From the NCBI RefSeq assembly GCF_003315635.1, contig NZ_PDCG01000001.1, forward strand, positions 124,001 through 188,000: a DNA stretch of 64,000 bases, given 5' to 3'. Source of the stretch: Bifidobacterium aemilianum (lineage in GTDB: Bacteria; Actinomycetota; Actinomycetes; Actinomycetales; Bifidobacteriaceae). Below the pieces are notes generated by a model that was not told the origin of the DNA, searched no databases, and worked only from the letters and a program-made list of their open reading frames with translations. Of this stretch, positions 39,604-48,055 are shown one piece after another (position 1 is the first letter of the stretch; every line of letters begins with the position of its first letter). Made by a program: the position numbers and the translations under genes.

Positions 39604-40347
39604 ATGTCCAACACACACGTCAAGCCCCTGTCCGAACTGATCGAGGCCGGCTGGGCCCAGGCATTGGCCCCCGTTGAGCCCAACATCCACCAGATGGGCG
39701 ACTTTCTGCGGGCGGAACTGGCTGCCGGCCGCAGCTACCTGCCGGCCAGCCGCAACATCCTTCGGGCCTTCACCATACCCTTCGACCAGATCAAGGTGCT
39801 GATCGTCGGGCAAGACCCCTACCCAACCCCCGGGCACCCGGTCGGCCTGAGCTTCTCGGTCGCGCCCGACGTTCGCCCCCTGCCGAAGAGTCTCAACAAT
39901 ATCTTCACCGAATTGCAGAGCGACCTGGGCCTGGCCCATCCCCAGAACGGTGACCTGACTCCTTGGTGCGACCAGGGGGTCATGCTGCTCAACAGGTGCC
40001 TGACGGTCCAGGCCGGCAGGCCCAACAGCCACCAGGGCAAGGGTTGGGAAGCCATCACCGATGCCGCCATCAAGGCCCTCAATGCCAGGACCGACCAGGA
40101 GGGCCGGCCGCGACCACTGGTGGCCATTCTCTGGGGACGCAACGCCCAAAGCCTGGAGCCCCTGCTGACCAACGCCTTCATCATCAAGTCGCCCCACCCC
40201 AGCCCCCTGTCGGCCTCCAGGGGCTTCTTCGGCTCACAACCCTTTTCCAGGGCCAATCAGGCCTTGAGGGACCGTGGCCTCGAAGCGGTCGACTGGTCGC
40301 TGCAGCCCCCAGACCAGGCAGGCGCCCCACCAGCAGTTCAGCAATGA
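39604..40347 (+). CDS. ung: Uracil-DNA glycosylase
   Basis: Family 1 base-excision repair enzyme, 247 residues, removing uracil from DNA. The water-activating loop [11 protein letters not shown] has catalytic Asp71. [10 protein letters not shown] carries the uracil-binding Asn. The intercalation loop [19 protein letters not shown] has the catalytic His near 198. ATG 39604 is the family-like start; the frame continues far upstream without similarity. About 50 bases before moxR. Confidence 0.96.
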   Translation: MSNTHVKPLSELIEAGWAQALAPVEPNIHQMGDFLRAELAAGRSYLPASRNILRAFTIPFDQIKVLIVGQDPYPTPGHPVGLSFSVAPDVRPLPKSLNNIFTELQSDLGLAHPQNGDLTPWCDQGVMLLNRCLTVQAGRPNSHQGKGWEAITDAAIKALNARTDQEGRPRPLVAILWGRNAQSLEPLLTNAFIIKSPHPSPLSASRGFFGSQPFSRANQALRDRGLEAVDWSLQPPDQAGAPPAVQQ

Positions 40348-40395
40348 CGGCTACAATGCTCAAGGAAATCCTCTGACAGTCCGGAAGTGAACCCC

Positions 40396-41478
40396 ATGCC
40401 TATATTCCCACCCCAACCACAGATGCCCCAGCCTCAGGGCCAGAACAGGCCAGCCATGACCGTCCCTGCGCCTGGCGCCAAGGCCGGGCTCTCCCCCGAC
40501 GACGTGCAGCGGGCCAGGCAGCTGGCCGACCAGATTCGCGCCCGCTTCAGCCAGACCCTGGTGGGCCAGGATGCCCTCAGGGAGTCCCTGATCGTGACCA
40601 TGGTGGCCGGCGGGCATATCCTCATCGAATCGGTGCCGGGCCTGGCCAAGACGACAGCAGCCCAGACCCTGGCCACCTCTGTCTCGGGCAGCTTCAGGCG
40701 GGTCCAGTGCACCCCCGACCTCATGCCCTCCGACCTGGTGGGCACCCAGGTCTTCGACTTCTCCACCCAGAAGTTCTCCACGCAAATCGGCCCCATCCAC
40801 GCCAACTTCGTGCTCCTGGACGAGATAAACCGGTCCAACGCCAAGACCCAATCCGCCATGCTCGAGGCCATGGCCGAGGGGGCAACGACCATCGGCGGCG
40901 AGCGCATAGCCCTGCCCAGCCCCTTCATGGTCATCGCAACCCAGAACCCCATCGAGGAGGAGGGTACCTTCAACCTGCCTGAAGCCCAGATGGACCGCTT
41001 CATGGTCAAGGCGCAGATGACCTACCCCACGGCCGACCAGGAGCGCAAGATGCTGGGACTGCTGACCAGCCGGGGCTCCGACAGCTTTGACCCTGCACGG
41101 CTGAGTGCGGGAGTCATCTCCATTCAGGATGTTGAATTCCTGCGTCAGAGCGCCAAGCGTGTCCATGTCTCCGAAGCCGTCATGGCCTACGCCGTGGACC
41201 TGGCCGAAACCACCCGCGGCACCGGCTCCCACCCAATCAAGGGGCTGTCCAGCCTGGTTCGTCTGGGGGCCAGCCCTCGCGCCTCCATCGCCCTGATTCG
41301 CATCGGCCAGGCCTCGGCCCTGCTGGCCGGCAGGGACTATGTCATCCCCGAGGACCTGAAGGCCTATGCCCATGAGGTCTTCCGCCACCGCATCATCCTG
41401 ACCTTCGAGGCCATGGCCGACGGCATGACCAGCGACCAGGTCATAGATTCGATTGTCCGGGCGGTACCCGTTCCATGA
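40396..41478 (+). CDS. MoxR-family AAA ATPase
   Basis: AAA+ chaperone-like ATPase, 360 residues, first gene of a BatI/MoxR-type operon. After a Pro/Gln-rich start of 30 residues, an atypical P-loop is ESVPGLAKTT, the Walker B is LLDEINRSNAKTQSAMLEAM, and sensor 1 ATQNPIEEEGT follows. The second part has the lid helix bundle with GSHPIKGLSSLVRLGASPRA. It probably works with the von Willebrand proteins encoded downstream, perhaps in metal insertion or complex assembly. ATG 40396 preferred; GTG 40387 is in frame. Confidence 0.92.
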   Translation: MPIFPPQPQMPQPQGQNRPAMTVPAPGAKAGLSPDDVQRARQLADQIRARFSQTLVGQDALRESLIVTMVAGGHILIESVPGLAKTTAAQTLATSVSGSFRRVQCTPDLMPSDLVGTQVFDFSTQKFSTQIGPIHANFVLLDEINRSNAKTQSAMLEAMAEGATTIGGERIALPSPFMVIATQNPIEEEGTFNLPEAQMDRFMVKAQMTYPTADQERKMLGLLTSRGSDSFDPARLSAGVISIQDVEFLRQSAKRVHVSEAVMAYAVDLAETTRGTGSHPIKGLSSLVRLGASPRASIALIRIGQASALLAGRDYVIPEDLKAYAHEVFRHRIILTFEAMADGMTSDQVIDSIVRAVPVP

Positions 41479-42440
41479 TCGATCCCCTGATCGAAACACC
41501 ACCGGACAAGGCAGCGGTCCGTCGCAGGATCGAGGTCCTGTCGACTTCACTGAGCCTTCCCATCGTCCGCAAGGCCCTGGGCATGCTCGAGGGCGAGCAT
41601 TCCTCCCACCACAGCCTGGGTTCCGATGAGGTGATGGACACCCGCCTCTATGAACCGGGGGACGAGGCGCGGACCATTGATTGGAATACCAGCGCCCGGG
41701 TGGGCCGCCCCATGGTGACCTTGCGCGAACGCCTGGTGACCTCCAAGGTCTGGCTGCTCCTGGATGCCGGCCTGGAGATGTCGGGCAGCTGCGACTCGGG
41801 CGAGAGGGCCTATGAGCTGGCATGCAACGCCCTGTGCATGTTCGCGGCCCTGAGCCTCAAGCGGGGGGACGACATCTCCCTGGTCTTCGGTGACTCGGCG
41901 GCCATCAGACGAGTGCCCTTCCATGGTGGTTTCGCCCAGTTCGAGGGTACCTTGGATGCCTCCACCCAAGACCTGTGGCTGCGCCCACGCAACATCGAGG
42001 CTCTGCTCTCCTACGCCAGGACCATCCGGGACCGGCACTCGCTTATCGTATTGGCCACGGACGAACATGCCTTGGAGGAGGTGCACCTTAAGCAGATCTC
42101 GGCCATCGCCCAGACCCACCCCCTGGTCCTGGTCGATGTGGCCACCATCAACCCCCTGTCGATGAGCGGCTACGCCCGTATCTTCGATGGCAATTCCCCA
42201 CGGCGAATCCCTGCCTTCATGCGGTCCGACAAGGCCGCCCAGGAGGTGGAGACCCACCGGTCCTACCTGGCAGCCGCCCTGGAGAGGGAACTACGCCGCT
42301 GCGGTTCGACTATGATCCACCCCAAGACCAGTGAGGACATGTTCGCGCAGTTCGTCCGCCTGATCTCCTCCAGCCTGGCCCAGTCCACCGGCGGTCAGGG
42401 TTGGCCGGCCAATATGCCTAAGGCAAGGAGCGTGATCTGA
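41475..42440 (+). CDS. DUF58 domain-containing protein
   Basis: 321-residue soluble protein. The DUF58 core is DTRLYEPGDEARTIDWNTSAR (about 54-74), followed by a vWA-like fold with VWLLLDAGLEMSG, in which the canonical DxSxS metal site reads DAGLEMS, so the metal site is altered. It overlaps moxR by four bases (ATGA). In related operons this protein bridges MoxR and the membrane vWA proteins. Confidence 0.88.
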   Translation: MIDPLIETPPDKAAVRRRIEVLSTSLSLPIVRKALGMLEGEHSSHHSLGSDEVMDTRLYEPGDEARTIDWNTSARVGRPMVTLRERLVTSKVWLLLDAGLEMSGSCDSGERAYELACNALCMFAALSLKRGDDISLVFGDSAAIRRVPFHGGFAQFEGTLDASTQDLWLRPRNIEALLSYARTIRDRHSLIVLATDEHALEEVHLKQISAIAQTHPLVLVDVATINPLSMSGYARIFDGNSPRRIPAFMRSDKAAQEVETHRSYLAAALERELRRCGSTMIHPKTSEDMFAQFVRLISSSLAQSTGGQGWPANMPKARSVI

Positions 42441-42441
42441 C

Positions 42442-42984
42442 ATGGACCGGCTTACCTACACGAACCTTCTGGCAGCGACGGCCAGCCAGCAGGAACCAGC
42501 CCAGGAAATCTCGACCGGACCCCTGCTCCTGGCGGCCACCCTGATCCTGCTCCTGGTGGCCATCATCCTCATTTTCTTGCTGCTGGTGCTCTCCAAACCT
42601 TCACACAAGACCAAGGAGAAAACCCGGACCGGCCTGCACAGCCAGGGTTCGCGGCGCGATGTCTGGCTGAAGAAGATCAACCAGGTCGTCGAGGACTTCG
42701 AGGCTGGCTCCCTGACCAGGGACCAAGCCTTCACCCAACTGGCCCAAGCCGCCCGTGACTTCGCCTCCACCGCCTCCGGCACGGATGTGAGCACCCAGAC
42801 CCTGACCGAGCTCAACCAGGGACCACGCGGCAGCAACCGCCAAGGCCAGGATCTGCTCAGGCAGACCATAGCCGCCCTCTACCCGCCCGAATTCGCCGAT
42901 GAGCAGTTCAACGCCGCCGCCCGTGAGACCAGCGTGGCCCAAGCGGCGGAATGGGTCAGCTCTCTTGTGGAAAGGTGGCGGTGA
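42442..42984 (+). CDS. Small membrane protein of the MoxR operon
   Basis: 180 residues. One hydrophobic helix (LLLAATLILLLVAIILIFLLLVL, about 28-50) is followed by a basic region and a cytosolic helical domain of about 120 residues. I do not recognise a family name; in position it matches the small membrane protein that follows DUF58 in MoxR/Bat clusters. It begins one base after the DUF58 stop and its stop overlaps the next ATG. Confidence 0.75.
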   Translation: MDRLTYTNLLAATASQQEPAQEISTGPLLLAATLILLLVAIILIFLLLVLSKPSHKTKEKTRTGLHSQGSRRDVWLKKINQVVEDFEAGSLTRDQAFTQLAQAARDFASTASGTDVSTQTLTELNQGPRGSNRQGQDLLRQTIAALYPPEFADEQFNAAARETSVAQAAEWVSSLVERWR

Positions 42985-44045
42985 TGACCCTTACATGGCA
43001 TTGGCCCTGGATTGGTCTGGCGGGCCTGGTCCTAGCCCTGGCCCTGGTTGCGGCAATTGTGGCGGCCAGCCGATTCAGGCACCCCCGCGACCCATCAGCA
43101 GCCCAGGTCTTCAGCCTGGATAAGGACCTGCGGGGCGAGGAGGCCACCAGGCTCTTCCATCTCTGGCGAAACATGGGCAGGCTCGCCGTGGCTGGCATGG
43201 CCCTCTGCCTGCTGCTGTCCCTGGCCTTGGTGGCCCGCCCATCCCAGGTGGACGAGGACAGTGAGCACGCCAACAGCCGTGATATTGTGCTCTGCCTGGA
43301 TGTCTCCGGATCTACCCTCCCCTACGACCGGGAGGTCATCGAAACCTACCTGCGCATGGTCTCCTCCTTCAAAGGAGAACGCATCGGCATGACCATCTTC
43401 AACTCCACCGCCCGCACGGTCTTCCCGCTGACCGATGACTACCATCTGGTCAGCAACCAGCTGAAGACAGCCGATAGAATACTCAAGGGCGTGCAGACCC
43501 AGCAGGACATCGACAAGATGAAGGACCGTGACTACCAGGCGATTTCCGACTGGTTGGAGGGTACCCAGAACCGTAAGGATGCCACGTCACTGATTGGTGA
43601 CGGGGTGGTCTCCTGCGCCGCCATGCTGCCGGGGTTCGCCTACGGCACCGCCAACAGCCAGCGGCCCAACAGATCGGTCTCCATCGTCCTGGCCACGGAC
43701 AATGTGGTCTCCGGCACGCCCAGCTACAGCCTCGAACAGGCCCTGGAACTGACCAGCAAGGCGCGAATCGGCGTGGATGGCCTATATTCCGGCCCCAAGC
43801 AGAGCCAGGCTGACCAGGAAGCCAAGGAGATGAAGAGCCTCATAGAACAGCATGGCGGCGTCTTCATGACCCAGGCCGATGGCCCTTCCATCGGGGAACT
43901 GGTCTCCAACATCGAACAGCGAAAGGACGCCCAGATCAAGGAGGGGAACCAGGCCGCCATGGTCGATGCGCCCGGCTGGTGGGTCTTGGTCTTGGTCGCG
44001 GCCCTGGCCCTCTGGATTCCCCTGACATGGAGGTTGAGGCGATGA
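42984..44045 (+). CDS. von Willebrand factor A membrane protein (BatA-like)
   Basis: 353 residues. TM1 at about 8-30 (IGLAGLVLALALVAAIVAA), TM2 at about 65-83, then an exposed vWA domain with intact MIDAS DVSGST (Asp106, Ser108, Ser110) and FNSTARTVFPLTDD with its Thr/Asp. A last helix WWVLVLVAALALWIPLTW is near the C-terminus. Layout as in BatA/BatB. ATG 42984 is chosen since it overlaps the previous stop and has AAAGGTGG. Binds a divalent metal and a protein partner; role in envelope integrity is proposed for the family. Confidence 0.85.
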   Translation: MTLTWHWPWIGLAGLVLALALVAAIVAASRFRHPRDPSAAQVFSLDKDLRGEEATRLFHLWRNMGRLAVAGMALCLLLSLALVARPSQVDEDSEHANSRDIVLCLDVSGSTLPYDREVIETYLRMVSSFKGERIGMTIFNSTARTVFPLTDDYHLVSNQLKTADRILKGVQTQQDIDKMKDRDYQAISDWLEGTQNRKDATSLIGDGVVSCAAMLPGFAYGTANSQRPNRSVSIVLATDNVVSGTPSYSLEQALELTSKARIGVDGLYSGPKQSQADQEAKEMKSLIEQHGGVFMTQADGPSIGELVSNIEQRKDAQIKEGNQAAMVDAPGWWVLVLVAALALWIPLTWRLRR

Positions 44046-45079
44046 ACGGGTTTACCCTCTCCCCTGCCCTTGGTTGGATCGCCGGCGGTGTGCTGGCGGT
44101 TCTGCTGCTGGCCATGGCCGTGACCGAAATCCTTCTCTACACCCACCGCAGGGGCAGCAGCGACGAGACACTGCCCGCCTGTATCCGACGGGTCCTGATC
44201 TGTCTCCTGGCGGCCCTCATGGTCCTGACCCCCAGCCAGATGGTCCCCACGGCCAACCGGGCCGTCAACAAGACCGACGTCATGCTGGCCGTTGATGTGA
44301 CCGGGTCCATGGCCGTGCAGGACGCCCAGTATGGCTCCGATACGAGCATCAGCCGTCTGGAGGCCGCCAAATCAGCGGTCAGGGACCTGACCGACGCCTA
44401 TGCCAACGCCAGCTTCTCAGCCCTGCGTTTCGGGGCCAGCGGAACCCTCGATGTGCCGCTGACCCCCGACACCATGGCCATTGACAACTGGGCGGACAGC
44501 CTGGCCCCGGAGGCATCGTCGGTCTCCTCAGGCTCGAACCTCGACGTGGCCATCGACCCACTTCTGCTGGCCCTGAAGTCCATACGGGGGCAACACCCTG
44601 ACGACACCATTGTGCTCTACGTCATCTCGGACGGGGAACAGACCTCTACCAAGACCCCCCGCACCTTCTCCTCCCTGCGCCAGTACCTCAACGATGCCTT
44701 CACCCTGGGTGTCGGCTCAACCAAGGGCGGCAGGATTCCCCTCATCTCCGACAAGGCCACAGGAGGCGCCCCCGGGGCCGGCAAGACCGACGAGTGGGTC
44801 AAGGACCCCACGACCGGGCAGCCCGGCATCTCGGCCATGGACCCCAAGACCCTCAAGGAGATCGCCGACCAGATGGGCGGATCCTACCTGGCACTGACCA
44901 AGGACCAGATCGCCAGCAGGGGGGTCTCGTCCAAGATGTCCAAACACTGGCGGGTGACGCAGAGCGCCAAGGAGCGCCAACGGGCCTGGCCCATCGTCTG
45001 GCCCCTGGCCATAGTGATGACCGCCCTGCTCGCTTGGGAGCTGGGAGCATGGATAGCGAAGTCAAGGAGACTGCTATGA
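44042..45079 (+). CDS. von Willebrand factor A membrane protein (BatB-like)
   Basis: 345 residues, paralogue-like partner of the preceding gene. An N-terminal helix (GGVLAVLLLAMAVTEILLY) and a second helix (VLICLLAALMVLTPSQ) precede the vWA domain. The MIDAS is DVTGSM (Asp85), with Thr in FGASGTLDVPLTPDT and Asp in ISDGEQTS. The C-terminal helix is IVWPLAIVMTALLAWELGAWI. ATG 44042 overlaps the previous stop and is preceded by GGAGG ten bases earlier. Confidence 0.85.
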   Translation: MNGFTLSPALGWIAGGVLAVLLLAMAVTEILLYTHRRGSSDETLPACIRRVLICLLAALMVLTPSQMVPTANRAVNKTDVMLAVDVTGSMAVQDAQYGSDTSISRLEAAKSAVRDLTDAYANASFSALRFGASGTLDVPLTPDTMAIDNWADSLAPEASSVSSGSNLDVAIDPLLLALKSIRGQHPDDTIVLYVISDGEQTSTKTPRTFSSLRQYLNDAFTLGVGSTKGGRIPLISDKATGGAPGAGKTDEWVKDPTTGQPGISAMDPKTLKEIADQMGGSYLALTKDQIASRGVSSKMSKHWRVTQSAKERQRAWPIVWPLAIVMTALLAWELGAWIAKSRRLL

Positions 45080-45693
45080 CCAGCAGACATACGGACACAT
45101 CACCATCGGCTGGGCGCATCGACAAGCAGTCCCAGGCCCGGGCCGGCCTGCCCCTACGCATAGTGCTGGGGGCCCTGGCGGCCCTGCTCATAGCCCTGGC
45201 CCTGGTGGCAGCTCTGAATCTCAAGGCCGTCAACACCTACAACCAGGCAACGGCCAGTCTGAACAAGACCATCGCAGAGGCCAAGTCATCCGACGCCGAC
45301 CTGGACAAGCTCAGTGCCCAGCAGGAGCAGATCAAAGCCCAGTTAGAGAGCGCCCAAGGCTTGGGGATCCTGCTCCTGCCCCAGGTCCGCAACTCCATCT
45401 CGACCAACGCCCAGGTATCCTCCGTCCTGGTCCAAGAGACCCATGAGAAGATGACGGAGGTCAAGACCGGCGGAAGCCAAAGCGCCAGCAAGGATGCGGA
45501 TGGCGCTAAGAGGCCCGGGGCCGGAAACACACAGTCCGGCGGCGGGCTGACCGATGAACAGCGCCGGCAGGTCGAGGAACTGCTCAAGTCCAACCAACCG
45601 GCCACGGAACCCGAATCGACCAGCACCAAGGACAAGCAGAGGCATAAGGATATGGACGAGGGCAAAGGCAGCGACCAGGTCAAACCCTGGTAG
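45076..45693 (+). CDS. Membrane-anchored coiled-coil protein of the MoxR operon
   Basis: 205 residues. The transmembrane helix is IVLGALAALLIALALVAALNL (about 33-53), followed by a coiled-coil segment with TYNQATASLNKTIAEAKSSD and LSAQQEQIKAQLESA, then a low-complexity charged tail ending in a Trp. I do not recognise a function. ATG 45076 overlaps the previous stop and has AAGGAGA. Last gene of the six-gene coupled operon. Confidence 0.75.
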   Translation: MTSRHTDTSPSAGRIDKQSQARAGLPLRIVLGALAALLIALALVAALNLKAVNTYNQATASLNKTIAEAKSSDADLDKLSAQQEQIKAQLESAQGLGILLLPQVRNSISTNAQVSSVLVQETHEKMTEVKTGGSQSASKDADGAKRPGAGNTQSGGGLTDEQRRQVEELLKSNQPATEPESTSTKDKQRHKDMDEGKGSDQVKPW

Positions 45694-45896
45694 TCAGCCA
45701 GTGCCCTGCCTTGTGAGGCTTGAGCCCGCCAGGAAGGCACCTGCAGCAAGGCTCTCATAATGCTGAGCGGGCTTGGCCCAGCGCCTTCCTCTGCTCGCAA
45801 TGACGCGACTCGCCGGAAATGTGGATAAGCGCCAGCCTTCGACCACAGGCACCCATCGAGCTTCACCAGCGCTCCCCCACTGTATTGAATGGGGGC

Positions 45897-46259
45897 ATGA
45901 ACACTTTCGATACGGAATTCAACAGCCACAGGCCGCCCCTGTTCGCACGCTGCTACTCCAGCCGGACACCTTCAGGGCTCTATGCCCCAAGTTCCTTCGC
46001 TGACAGGCCCAGGAACAGCACGGCAGCCACAGGCCCCTGCCCCTGCCAGCAGGCCGCCCAGGCCAGTCATGACCTGTTGGCAATGCTGGTCAGGGCCAGC
46101 CAGGTCTCCATAGAGAATCTGGAAGCAGCCCAGGCGGGAACTGGAAGCATGAGCTGGAGCGGCCCGGCAGCCGACAGCTTCAGTGACCGGTTGAAGTCTA
46201 TAGTCTCCTTGTCCTTCCAACTCTCTGCCGATATGGTCCATACCCAGGGCCTGGTCTGA
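45897..46259 (+). CDS. Small WXG-like helical protein
   Basis: 120 residues. The first 55 are polar and lack clear structure, with Cys residues in CYSS and CPCQQ. From about 58 a helix (ASHDLLAMLVRASQVSIENLEAAQ) leads into SWSGPAADSFSDRL, the W-x-G turn with Trp87, then a second helix to the end. This is the lay-out of WXG100-type partners, but without a YxxxD tail. ATG 45897 follows GGGGG. It lies 112 bases before the large hydrolase, its likely partner. Confidence 0.6.
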   Translation: MNTFDTEFNSHRPPLFARCYSSRTPSGLYAPSSFADRPRNSTAATGPCPCQQAAQASHDLLAMLVRASQVSIENLEAAQAGTGSMSWSGPAADSFSDRLKSIVSLSFQLSADMVHTQGLV

Positions 46260-46371
46260 TGGGGCAGCTGACCCCAAGGGCAACCGGCACGTTTGACTAC
46301 CGGACCGATTCGTCATTCATTCAGCACTACCACAGCATTTTTAGGTCACTACTACATATCAGGAGATTGCC

Positions 46372-47937
46372 ATGGGCGTGGAGGTAAGCAGTCGAGTCAA
46401 GGGAGGGCAACGTTATACGGCTGAATGCACCGAATGGTATCGGTCCGTCGCCGGCTCGCTCACACAGGCCAGTAAAGACTTCGCCACGGCATCCAGCTTC
46501 TGGTCCACGGCGGTACTGGACCTTGGCTACCGGCAATCGAAGACCTGGGCCTGCCCGCTGGAGACCGGGGCTGACCTGGGACCCACGCCTGGTGCCCACC
46601 TGTCCCCTCCCTATCCGAGCATCCAACACAACTGCAGGGAACATGGGGAGGTCTGCTCAGCCATATCGAAGGAACTCAGCCAGCTCGCTGACCTGCTGAC
46701 CCGGGCCAATCTCCTCTATCAGCATGCTGATGAGGATGCCCGCCGATCGACCACCATGCTGCATTCCTTGGCTGGATTGCTCTCCCCCGCCACTATTCCA
46801 GCCTTCCTGGCACAAGCTATGGGTGGAGCAGCAACAAGTTCCATGAAATCCAGGCGATTCAACCCGATCGGCGCCTTGGAAGCCACCAAGCATCAGCAGG
46901 AATCGCTCTTGAGAAGCATCGCGGTTCCACTGAACATCATGGCAGGCAAACCAGCATTCGACAGCTATGGAGTGGCCCGGGCAGCGGGCACTTTGGCGAT
47001 GGCTGAAAGCACCCTCAATGATCTGTGGCAGGGCAACAAGCTGGATGTCAAGCCGGTGGAATCCCAGGCCGAGGTGGTCAGGCCCTCCCATAACACAGCC
47101 GAGGCCATGGAGAATCTAAGACGCCTGGCTGAGGAACGACAGGGAGACCTCAATCTTGGCAGTGGATTGAGCTACGGCACCATAGCCATACAGCAATACG
47201 TACGGCCTGATGGGAGCATCTCCTGGCTGGTCACCATTCCGGGCACCGATGGGAAGCCGGACTCTCCCTTCGGCTGGCCCCAGAACCTGGAACTCATGAG
47301 TAATGACCCCAGGCAGCGCATGCTGGCCGACAGCGCCCGCATGGTTGATGAGGCCATGCATGCGGCCGGCATCAAACCCGGTGACCCGGTGGCCTTGATC
47401 GGACATTCCCAAGGGGGTATCGTGGCGGCCACCATAGCGTCCGACATGCAGGACAGCTACAACATCCAGCACGTGGTGACCTGCGGCTCCCCCATAGCCA
47501 ACCATCCCATCCCCTCACATACCTGGGTCACCTCCGTGGAGATGGACAGCGAACTGGTGGCGGCAGCCGACGGCAATCCCAATCCGACCGGTGACAACTG
47601 GCTCACCGTCACCGGTAGCGTCACGCAGACCAATACCGCGCCCACCCCAGCCCACCGTCCCCAGGCATCCGCCCCGCAGCTGTCGACTCCAGCCAAGACG
47701 GACAAGCATCCATCCTTCGCTTCATCCCCAGTGCAGAATCCACCAAAGGATCCGGAGATCACCCATTGGCTGAAATACCACCAGGCCGCCTACCAGAACG
47801 CCTCGGACCTGGGGTCCAAACCCGTCCATGCCCATGATGAGCATTTCAGCCAGGTCATCGCCGGCGAGCCAGGTAAGATCACCTACTGGCAGGGACGTAT
47901 GAGCCATGAGCAACAGGTTTCGGCCGGCGGAAGGTAG
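46372..47937 (+). CDS. Serine hydrolase (alpha/beta fold) with N-terminal helical domain
   Basis: 521 residues. The first 220 form mainly amphipathic helices with no signal peptide or membrane helix, much like LXG/WXG-type export domains. The C-terminal alpha/beta-hydrolase domain has strand WLVTIPGTDG, the nucleophile elbow GHSQGG (Ser346), ITHVVTCGSP-like QHVVTCGSPI, a candidate acid Asp392 (VEMDSELVAAADG) and candidate His488 or His491 (HAHDEHFS). A Pro/Ser/Thr-rich insertion at about 415-455 interrupts the fold. Lipase, esterase or acyl-hydrolase are possible. Ribosome site AGGAG. Confidence 0.75.
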   Translation: MGVEVSSRVKGGQRYTAECTEWYRSVAGSLTQASKDFATASSFWSTAVLDLGYRQSKTWACPLETGADLGPTPGAHLSPPYPSIQHNCREHGEVCSAISKELSQLADLLTRANLLYQHADEDARRSTTMLHSLAGLLSPATIPAFLAQAMGGAATSSMKSRRFNPIGALEATKHQQESLLRSIAVPLNIMAGKPAFDSYGVARAAGTLAMAESTLNDLWQGNKLDVKPVESQAEVVRPSHNTAEAMENLRRLAEERQGDLNLGSGLSYGTIAIQQYVRPDGSISWLVTIPGTDGKPDSPFGWPQNLELMSNDPRQRMLADSARMVDEAMHAAGIKPGDPVALIGHSQGGIVAATIASDMQDSYNIQHVVTCGSPIANHPIPSHTWVTSVEMDSELVAAADGNPNPTGDNWLTVTGSVTQTNTAPTPAHRPQASAPQLSTPAKTDKHPSFASSPVQNPPKDPEITHWLKYHQAAYQNASDLGSKPVHAHDEHFSQVIAGEPGKITYWQGRMSHEQQVSAGGR

Positions 47938-48055
47938 TCGGGGTCTGGCCGGTGACGCCTTGCGGCGATAAGGGTGCGCAAGGACCACAAACCAAGCGCG
48001 CAGAAGGGCCGCCGACCACAGGATGCGGTTCAGGGTTGCCGCTAGTGTGGAAGAC

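Noticed and set aside
40360-41823. 487-codon open frame on the - strand opposite moxR
   Set aside because: moxR has clear AAA motifs on the other strand; this frame has none.
41475-42440. DUF58 protein as a third functional vWA adhesin
   Set aside because: The metal site is altered and there is no membrane helix or signal peptide; it is better described as the standard DUF58 operon partner.
47958-47983. Seven-base inverted repeat after the hydrolase gene
   Set aside because: CCTTGCG and CGCAAGG with a 12-base loop and no U-tract; could be a weak terminator but not convincing.
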